A stretch of DNA of 41,648 nt from NCBI GenBank assembly GCA_025201705.1, contig MU616794.1, positions 1-41,648 on the forward strand, in the 5' to 3' direction. Shown in pieces: positions 34,318-41,648 of the stretch. The translations under genes and the position numbers were made by a program. The notes under the pieces are model-generated. The model saw only the letters and a list, made by a program, of their open reading frames with translations. It did not search any database and had not been told where the DNA came from. This DNA comes from Dissophora ornata (lineage: Eukaryota > Mortierellomycota > Mortierellomycetes > Mortierellales > Mortierellaceae). The stretch's first letter is position 1. Each line of letters begins with the position of its first letter.

Positions 34318-35314
34318 GTCCACAGGGCAACGCCTGTTGAAAGTGACATCAGAGCGTGAAAGCGGCGTGCTTGCTGTTTATTTCACATCAACATCACCTA
34401 CCACCATCCTCTATTGTTTTTAGATAAGTCTAGAGCTCCTCTGACAATATCAGCCATGCATTACCGTTGCACTGAAATTTGGCTGTTTTCAACCTTTCCT
34501 GTTCCCTGTTGCCTACTAGATCTTCTTCTTCAGGCAAACACGACGCCGAGTATTATAGAATATTATACATTACTATCGCAAGGAGAAAAAAAAAGTCATC
34601 ATTTCCTCATTGAGAGACCTAGAACTCCGTTTGCGGCGTCCGTTGTTGTTGTTTTTTTTCGGACATTTTGTGGAAGAAGTCGAACTTTTTGATATGCATA
34701 AATGCTTTGCTTGGACGGCGCGCGTGGTTGCTCGTCTAGTCTTTTTGTGCGAGTGCTCGTACAGTTGTCCTGTGCTTTTTAAGCTTTTTTAACCTCGTCC
34801 GAAGGATGCATCGGAATCGGTTGCTGCGCGGCGCGTTATTTCCGCCGAAAAAAAAATCGATAATCCATCCCATCCTTTTTGGGATCAATTGGGATCAAGC
34901 GTTCCGAATGTGTTTTCGTGAAAGCACGGATGGTAGAATACGAATTAAACGACCCTGTCTTAATTTGGTGTAATAATGCCTCGAATAACAGTAAGCTTTG
35001 CTCTCATGCTCTCTTCTTTTCGTTCCCCCCTTTTGCTCCCTTTCCTACTGTATGTCTTTTGCTCTTCTCCTTTGGTCGCCAAGGAAATATGATGCTCTCT
35101 ATCTTCTGCAAAAAAATGTATGACATCGACGTGCATGTTGCAAGAAATAGACAACAAACAAATTCCTTTTTTTTTGATCGCACGAGCGCAAAACGTGGTG
35201 TCCGTCATCACAACAGCACTGCGGAAAATTTCATTACCCCCCCCGTACCCAAATGAAGCGCTTCCGGAATTGCCACATCAAATGAGTACTCTGGCGACGG
35301 TAGTCGCAAAAGCC

Positions 35315-35345
35315 ATTCTTTGATTCTTTGATTCTTTGATTCTTA
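35315..35345. repeat. 8-bp tandem repeat attctttg
   Basis: Three full copies and a partial fourth, head to tail. Confidence 0.9.
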
Positions 35346-35443
35346 ATGTGTCTGCTGATAGCTGAGCACTTTTGATTTTCCGGTGGAGATGATCATTTTA
35401 CCCAGCCCTCTGGCCCAGATGGCTGATGGTAGTGACAAGTGCC

Positions 35444-35444
<1 letters not shown>

Positions 35445-35477
<33 letters not shown>
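35445..35477. repeat. (GTT)11 microsatellite
   Basis: Eleven uninterrupted GTT units in non-coding sequence. Confidence 0.95.
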
Positions 35478-36540
35478 ATTTTTCTGTTGTGGTGATCAAC
35501 AGACGCGAGATGAATCTTGAACGCTGGGTCCACATGTAGCGTTGTCTTGGGCTATTGTTCTCCCGCAGTTATTTTTGTTGAACGCGTTGATATCGTGCTC
35601 ATTCTGACACATAGACCTGGAAATGTCTCAGCGAGAACCTTGTCCCTGGGAGTCTCCGTCATCTTGCAGAGCACGGCATACTTGTATATTACTATGACAC
35701 AAACACAGCCAAAATCCCTCTTGAACCATTGACCCGCCCAGGATGTGAGAATAAATAAACCCCACAACATTATTCCCTCATACCCTATGTGAGCAGTGTT
35801 CCGCTTGACCTTTAAGCGAGGGAAATCTCGTTAACCAATTAGCCGACCCCCTACAACTGTTGTACTGGCAACATGATGAACAACTTTAAAAATAACAATA
35901 ACGTGAGCAAGGACAGTGCTTTTCGGCAATCGGCATGCCATTAAAATTTCGTTTTTCGGAATCCTCGGGGCCCCCTGACATGACCTAACCAACATTGTGG
36001 AGGTTTTCGGCATGAACATCGATGTATGCTCATATGTGTATATGGCGCCGCAAAGCGAAAAGGAGAAAAAAAAAGAAAAAATAGGAGATGCTCTCGCCCA
36101 ATGTGTAGTACTTGTACTCAATAATATGCTTGTTCGAACAAATATCTGTATGTGCTATTTTTTTTTTTAAATTTCGGCATACAAGATCAGCGTTGATATG
36201 GTGGGTGATGTGGCTTTTGTTTCCCGCTCTCGGCGCGGAGGTATTATTTCAGTGTGTGTGTGCGGGTAGACGGCGTCTTATTAAACCCGAGGATTAGACC
36301 GACTACACGCTGTGAGTCCAAATTTTCTTGGCAGTATGTGGCCATGGCTTTTTTATTTTATTTTTTGAGCAGCCAACCTGCTATGAAAGTCGACAGAATT
36401 ACGATTTTTGGACTTTGGGGGCAATTCGCAAAAATAGAAAAAATAGCCGCAATATGCGATTACTGTTGTGCACACACACTGCACTGGACGACGAAGAATT
36501 GCGCCACGCATACAACTCGATGCAAAGCCTGAACGGTCAA

Positions 36541-36564
36541 AAAAAAAAAAAAAAAAAAAAAAAA
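36541..36564. repeat. poly-A tract (24)
   Basis: Uninterrupted A run in the intergenic region. With the 29-base T run at 37463-37491 it marks an area prone to slippage and sequencing error. Confidence 0.9.
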
Positions 36565-37383
36565 GGCTCCTGGGCTGTTTTTTTTGTCGAGCACAACCGT
36601 TTGTATTTGGATAATACTCTGTGTGTCCATTTTTTTTTTAAGGAAAAACGGTTTCCTGGAATGCGGTTTTGTAAAGAAAAAGGAAATTAACATTAACAGC
36701 AACAATGGCCAAGCATTTCCCCTGATTTTGGTCGACGAGCTCTGAAGCGTCGACTTTGCCCAAAACAAAGCAAAGGTGAAAAGAATACCCCCTGTAGACC
36801 CCAGCGGCTGTTAGATGTGTCTAACCACAGTATAACTAACCAGCAAGGCTGTGATATCGAGATTGGGCTGTTTTTAGAGACGTTTCTTTTTCCCCAAAAA
36901 AGTGCGTGCGTATTCTTGGCACTCGCCGGCAATAACCGCGAATGCTAAACAAGATCTGGTTTGATTGAGCAAGTCGCCATAGAAGGGAAATATGCGAGTC
37001 GATCCATGCACAGCATGACAATGCATCTATCCACTAATTGCTCATGAGGCGATCGGAAAGAAAAGTAAGAATGACCATTTATGAAGAGCAAGGCAGAAGA
37101 TCAGGCAGGTGCTGTGGGTGATGAAAACAAACCAGACAAACGAGTAATTCAATAATTGGCGGACGATTGGCCACGCTCCTCACACTACACGGCGTGTTGC
37201 TCAGAAAGAGTCTGGGCACGACGACGACTGACACGTAAGGCAATTTTGAATGTGTTAACAAACAGCAAACTGGAAATGCTCTAACCAGAGCTTTACGACG
37301 ACGCAAAACCGGATGGATATTTTGTTGGCCAAAAAAGGTAATTGCCAAGGACAATCCGAATTCTCTCGTTATTTTGAATTTTC

Positions 37384-37459
37384 AAGCATTTGTAATAGGA
37401 GTATTCATTTGTAATTATATCGTTCATTTGTAATACAAAAGTATTCATTTGTATAAGGA

Positions 37460-37493
<34 letters not shown>

Positions 37494-37510
37494 AATAGAA
37501 TCATTCATTT
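37384..37510. repeat. degenerate ATTCATTTGTAAT repeats around a 29-bp poly-T
   Basis: Four to five imperfect units built on ATTCATTTGTAAT, spaced about 15-25 bp apart (starting near 37387, 37403, 37422, 37442 and 37502). The T run at 37463-37491 interrupts the series. Possibly a poly-A-tailed (retroposon-like) insertion on the minus strand. Confidence 0.7.
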
Positions 37511-38461
37511 TATTCTCTGCGGAAGCTGCTGCTGGCCGCATGGGAGCGAGTGGAGATGATGGAGTGAGTGGATGCCTGTTCGCCAGGGTTAAGGGTGACG
37601 TTTTTTTCTTCTTTTTTACCAGTCGGCTTTATTCCTTGCTCAACAACTGGCCTACTGCCTTGGAACCCTTCTGGCCCCGCCAACTCACCCACAAAGGTCA
37701 ACATAGTAACATAAAGCCCTTTATTGGGCGACTGACCAAAAGCAAGCTCAACCCGACTAATTTCTTCCAGTCGGCTGAATAATCAGTCGACTCGGAAACC
37801 GTGGTGCTCCTGACGTTGAATTTCTGCGTGATGACAAAACGACACCACTCTCGAGCTGTGTGTGTTTTCTTATTTTGCGTGCGTGTACACTCTCGTGTCT
37901 TGAGCCATTGTCGTCACTTGTTTGGTTTTCCCATTTGCGTGTCGGTTATTTAACCCATGGAACTCCTCCCTCCTCGCTTGCCGAGCGTCCCAGGTACACC
38001 CTCGAGCTAGAGGGTCATTCTTGAAGATAGTAAGACAATGATACTTGGCGACAAAGTTGCCTCTTAATCTTATCGAACATAAGGATCATTGCGCAAGTAG
38101 CTTTCGCTGGGATTGTGAGGGTGGTAGGACTCAAACAGCTGCGAATGATCGCACTGCAGCGGCAGGTCAAATCTTGCAACTGCGGTGGAATTTGTTCGAG
38201 AAGGCTTCGTCATATCTTCGAATCTACTCAATAGGCACACGTAACGCACAATAGCTTTTCATTGTTTCCTTGATCGGATTGAATAGGGTTGGCGTAGAAA
38301 TGAATGACCAGCAACGACAAAGGGGCTCTAATAATAACAAATTGAATAGAGCGATACATGTGCTGCAGATTTATGTGTCGTAAGTCCAACGGGTACTACT
38401 CATTTGACGCAGACTTTGACTTCATTGACTACACTTGAGTCGAAATGACTTCCGAAAATTA

Positions 38462-38470
38462 TATAAAAGG
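38462..38470 (+). promoter_or_regulatory. TATA box of the C2H2 gene
   Basis: TATAAAAGG, preceded by bZIP-like half sites (TGAGTCG and TGACTTC, about 38436-38453). The following ~360 bp are pyrimidine-rich with no ATG until 38778, as expected of a 5' leader. Transcription probably starts near 38490-38500. Confidence 0.6.
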
Positions 38471-38777
38471 TGGCATCCTCGTTCTCTTATCCCTCAAAAC
38501 GACCTAAACACTAAACCATTGCCGCACAAGCAACACTTTGCCCTCTTCCTCCGTCTAATCTTTGGCACAACACACACGACAACTCTACTCTCTGCCTGTC
38601 CCCAGGAACGACGTTATTTATACACAACTTTTGTCTGCAACCCCGCTTCATATCACATCCACACGCCCTCGCTCACTGCCTGCACCCGTGTATACCCACA
38701 GGAACCCTAGTGACCCCCCACGATCCCTTCCACTCGACTCTCCACGCCAAGCTCGTCTCTGCTCGTTTCACATATAT

Positions 38778-38835
38778 ATGCAAAAAACAATCTCTCCTGG
38801 CGCTTTCCTTGTACATACTGAAAACGGACTCCCAT
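38778..38835 (+). promoter_or_regulatory. upstream ORF in the C2H2 leader, first exon part
   Basis: This is the first ATG after the TATA box. The frame reads MQKTISPGAFLVHTENGLP, crosses the intron and stops five codons into exon 2. It would therefore overlap the predicted main start codon and could limit its translation. It depends on the intron model 38836-39957. Confidence 0.4.
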
Positions 38836-41542
38836 GTAAGTATGGCCTCAAAACACAATTCGCCGTGTTTTTATAAATAGACCCAGCCACGCGTTTATCT
38901 CTCTTTGAAAGGCGCCGCCCCATGCACCCTCCAATCGAATCCATGTTCCCGCCCAATACCCTAACAATGAATACAAAGGCAGGAGGTTTTGAAGTGGCGC
39001 GCCACCGAATGGCTATCATCTAAGCCTCAGTGAGGCTTTGGGCGAATCTCCGACGGTGCCGGAATTGCGCTCGCAAAGTTGCTTGTATTGTGTCCCACAA
39101 GGTTGGCACAATCGTTTGCATGTTGCGCGCCTCTCTCACGTCTAGGGCTGTCGACATCCTTTCGTTTTTTCTGTTATCTCTCTCCTTCCTTCCGCGAAAC
39201 CTTTCTTTCATTCAACTAGATCAGACTGGGACTCGCAAACGTTTGGCAGACCCTTTTTTTTCTTTTGCGTTTTGTTCCTCTTTTTTTTCCACAATGTAAT
39301 CTGATGACAGTAATGTGTTCTTCTGCCGAGTGAGCTCTTGAGGCTTGTGAATTTGAGATATAAGAACTCTGAATCATGGGTCATGGGGCTTTGTAATGAT
39401 GGCAGACGGTGGCAGTCCAGGCATGCCAACCAGGAGATAAGTGGCTGGGTGACAAATCCAGGCGCAGCCGCAAAATACAGCGGCAGGATACAGTCTTTTT
39501 CAAGGTTCTGCCTCCTCTTCCCGACATTGTGGATGGGTTCTGGCTTGTCCTCCACAAAAAGAAAGCTGGTGTAAATAGAGTTCTCCTCCATTTGAATGCA
39601 TCGCTCTTTCACCCGCGCACCAACTCGACCGATTTGTATTTTTTTTTCTTTTCCCGTCTCATGTTGTCTTTCGGTGATCTTATTGCTTCCACACGACCTT
39701 TTATCAGCCAAATCCCTTGCAGCCTGTTTTTTTCCTGGAAGTAAGGCAAGAAAGACAGAGCAAACATCATTATCAAAGTTCAGCCACGACCCATTGCACA
39801 TGTTGTCAACAATTAAAACGTACACTTCCCTCAGGAGATGGACAGATGCTTATGAACAATGTCCACAAAACCAATCAAAGAACAAACGCGCGTCCGTGAC
39901 TAATAATTGTAATATTTTTTCTTTTTCTCTTTCTCGTTGTTGTTGTTGTTGTTGTAGGCAGTCAGCAGCATTGAATTCACCTCGATCAAGTAGTTCCTCG
40001 TCTTCAGCCACTTCTTCCTGCTCATCCTCACCCTTCTCCTTACCAACATCGCTTTCTGAAATGGATATTATGGACATGTCCATGGCTATGTTATTCCCAA
40101 ATGAGATCTCCTCTTCCTCCTCTTCCTCCTCCATATCAACGCCTTCAACGGCTACTGTTGGCTATCCACACAATCTGCTAGGTGTAGACAGCACTCAAGA
40201 CGAGCTATTGCTGATGCATCATCAACAAATGCATATGCAGCAGCTCCAACAGCTCCAGCAGCATCAGCGGTATCAACAACAGCAACTTCAATACGAAATG
40301 GCTCAAATCGGCCTCGGAACCCCACCCACCTCTCCGCTCAACTCGAACCTCGCACAAAAGGAAGACCGTGCTCCAAAAATGATATCAGACCTCCTCAATT
40401 CCTCGCAAGCCACATCGCATTCCTCTATACTTCAATATCACAACGTCTATCCACCTCAAGATCAACAACCACAGCCACAGAACACAACGCCGACTTCGTC
40501 TTCGTACCTCCATGAAGGTTCCTTCAAGAATTCGCCCTCGATCTTTTCACAGGATTCCTTCGACGACGCTAAATTTAGTAGCGCAAGCTCCCCCGTCATC
40601 CCCTTGGATATGATCAAGTGTGAAATCTCCTCTCCATCAATGTCATCGATCACAAACCCAGAATTCTTGCACTCGCACAGTTATCCCGACGACCTTTCGT
40701 GCGGCGGCCAAAACCAAGCAGGGTCGATCTTGAGCTCATCTCCTCTTTGCCCAAGCGACCTTTCAGTCTCTTCCTCCCCGTTTGCACCCATCGGCGAGTA
40801 CGATGAGTCGACGTACTCATCATCGCCGTCATCGATATCAACATCAGCAATGTATGATCGTGCCGAGAGCCAAGAATATGAACAATATGAACCGATGTTT
40901 CCGGCTGGCCCGCATTCATCTGGTCTACAGGACTTTTCTTCCGCATACACTCAGCACGCATCCGCGCATCATGTTTCAAGACCCCGCCCAAGGTCGATGA
41001 TCGTCAGTTCGTCATCGTTCCCGTCACCGTCATTTTCGACGCTACCTTATGACTCTCCATACTACAAGGAATCGCTGTCGACACCTACTTCACCCTCTCT
41101 TGGGCCAACAGGGGCACATCATTGCCATGATCGGCGTCGAACGTCTTCTGGGTCATTTAGTCTATCTAATCCAGCGATCTCTGCCTCACCCTCAGCCTAC
41201 GGTGCCAGCCACCACCATCACCAAGACTCCTTGTCAGACCAATCGCAACAGCGATCGCCTGTTTTATATCACCCGCAGCAGCAACATCTTCAGCACTTAC
41301 TCGATCCGTCGCAAGTCCCCGAGATCAAAGATATCCATGTGTGCCCGGTCTGTCAAAGGCGGTTCACGCGACCATTCAATCTGCGGTCCCACATCATGAC
41401 CCACACCACCGCAAGACCGTTCCCTTGCGATGAGTGTCACTGGAAGTTCACAAGACAGCATGATTTACTGAGACACAAGCGTGCGAAGCATCCGGGTTCG
41501 GTCCCACCCCTGCCAGCCAAGGTCCCCAAACCCAAAGAATAA
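38834..41542 (+). CDS. C2H2 transcription factor with Crz1-like fingers
   Basis: The last exon (39958-41542) follows a strong pyrimidine-rich acceptor (GTTGTAG). Joining it to the GTAAGT donor after 38835 (intron 38836-39957, 1122 nt) makes an ATG from AT plus G, giving a 528-residue protein. If that start is wrong, the next in-frame ATG is 40061 (493 aa, MDIMDMSMAM). The body is Ser-, Gln- and Pro-rich (a Q-rich block near 40215-40300), as in activation domains. Two C2H2 fingers lie at the very C terminus (41336-41500): CPVCQRRFTRPFNLRSHIMTH, and a second containing RPFPCDECHWKFTRQHDL. The FTRPxNLxSHxxTH and RQHDxxRH residues match calcineurin-regulated Crz1. No clear PxIxIT motif was found, so Crz1 orthology is unproven. 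Confidence 0.75.
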
Positions 41543-41561
41543 CTTTAGGAAGAAAACATAC

Positions 41562-41567
41562 AATAAA
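41562..41567 (+). terminator. AATAAA poly(A) signal of the C2H2 gene
   Basis: AATAAA lies 20 bp after the stop codon at 41542. Position suits 3'-end processing, though it is close to the stop. Confidence 0.45.
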
Positions 41568-41648
41568 CTAGCAGTGAAATACCAATCAAATCGTGTTCTG
41601 GTCCCAAGCTTTTGAATGTTGCAGATATTAGTCAATTGTCTTTTTTTT

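Larger units (their letters stand above)
34341..38458. other. long intergenic region, repeats but no supported gene
   Basis: About 4.1 kb rich in A and T homopolymers, with short frames in all directions and no family motifs on either strand. Distinct repeats are listed separately. I found no convincing tRNA (no paired A/B boxes) or rRNA. Confidence 0.55.

Noticed and set aside
36328..36690. 120-codon frame containing a poly-Lys run
   Set aside because: The Lys run is the poly-A tract in translation; no family features on either side.
39596..39957. Extending the C2H2 protein upstream to 39596 without splicing
   Set aside because: The sequence ends in a strong pyrimidine-tract acceptor at 39957, and the added residues are Cys/Phe/Ser-rich translation of that tract.

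Overview
This is a eukaryotic, almost certainly fungal, window. The genes have many short introns (mostly 45-130 bp) with GTAAGT/GTATGT donors. The protein set is Csf1/BLTP1, an F-box/LRR-like protein, a GPI-anchored LPMO-like protein and a two-finger C2H2 regulator. Helitron and tyrosine-recombinase relics are also present. That combination, with Ser/Gln-rich low complexity and A/T tracts between genes, suggests an early-diverging filamentous fungus, most likely Mortierellomycota. The lineage is inferred from gene style, not from a marker gene.

Layout. 1-1490 (-): 5' part of a CofD/UPF0052-family gene that runs off the left edge. 3161-4653 (+): F-box-like gene carrying one frameshift. 4930-5702 (-): broken remains of an unidentified multi-exon gene. 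5910-7238 (-): secreted, GPI-anchored LPMO-like (DUF7492-like) protein, divergent from the next gene. 8350-18175 (+): a 10-exon gene for a ~3005-residue homologue of UNC80, known in animals as the large auxiliary subunit of the NALCN sodium-leak channel. 18180-20286: a transposon graveyard with a tyrosine-recombinase relic, a Helitron helicase relic and a pair of inverted repeats. 20287-33174 (-): a 22-exon gene for a ~3666-residue Csf1/BLTP1 bridge-like lipid-transfer protein, convergent with UNC80. 33680-34317 (-): scraps of possible small genes. 34341-38458: about 4 kb with simple repeats but no supportable gene. 38462-41567 (+): a C2H2 transcription factor with Crz1-like fingers, a TATA box, a long 5' intron and apparently a start codon split by that intron.

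Most interesting. The fungal UNC80 homologue is the best candidate for a little-described system. Fungi have Cch1-Mid1, the relatives of NALCN-FAM155, so a full-length UNC80 implies an animal-like channel complex in this fungus. Its long Ser/Pro-rich tail holds several calcineurin-docking-type motifs (PxIxIT-like and LxVP). A Crz1-like zinc-finger gene lies about 20 kb away. The link to calcium signalling is inference; the homology and exon chaining are read from the sequence. The exon models of UNC80 and Csf1 were assembled by hand, and both close in a single frame to the stop codon.
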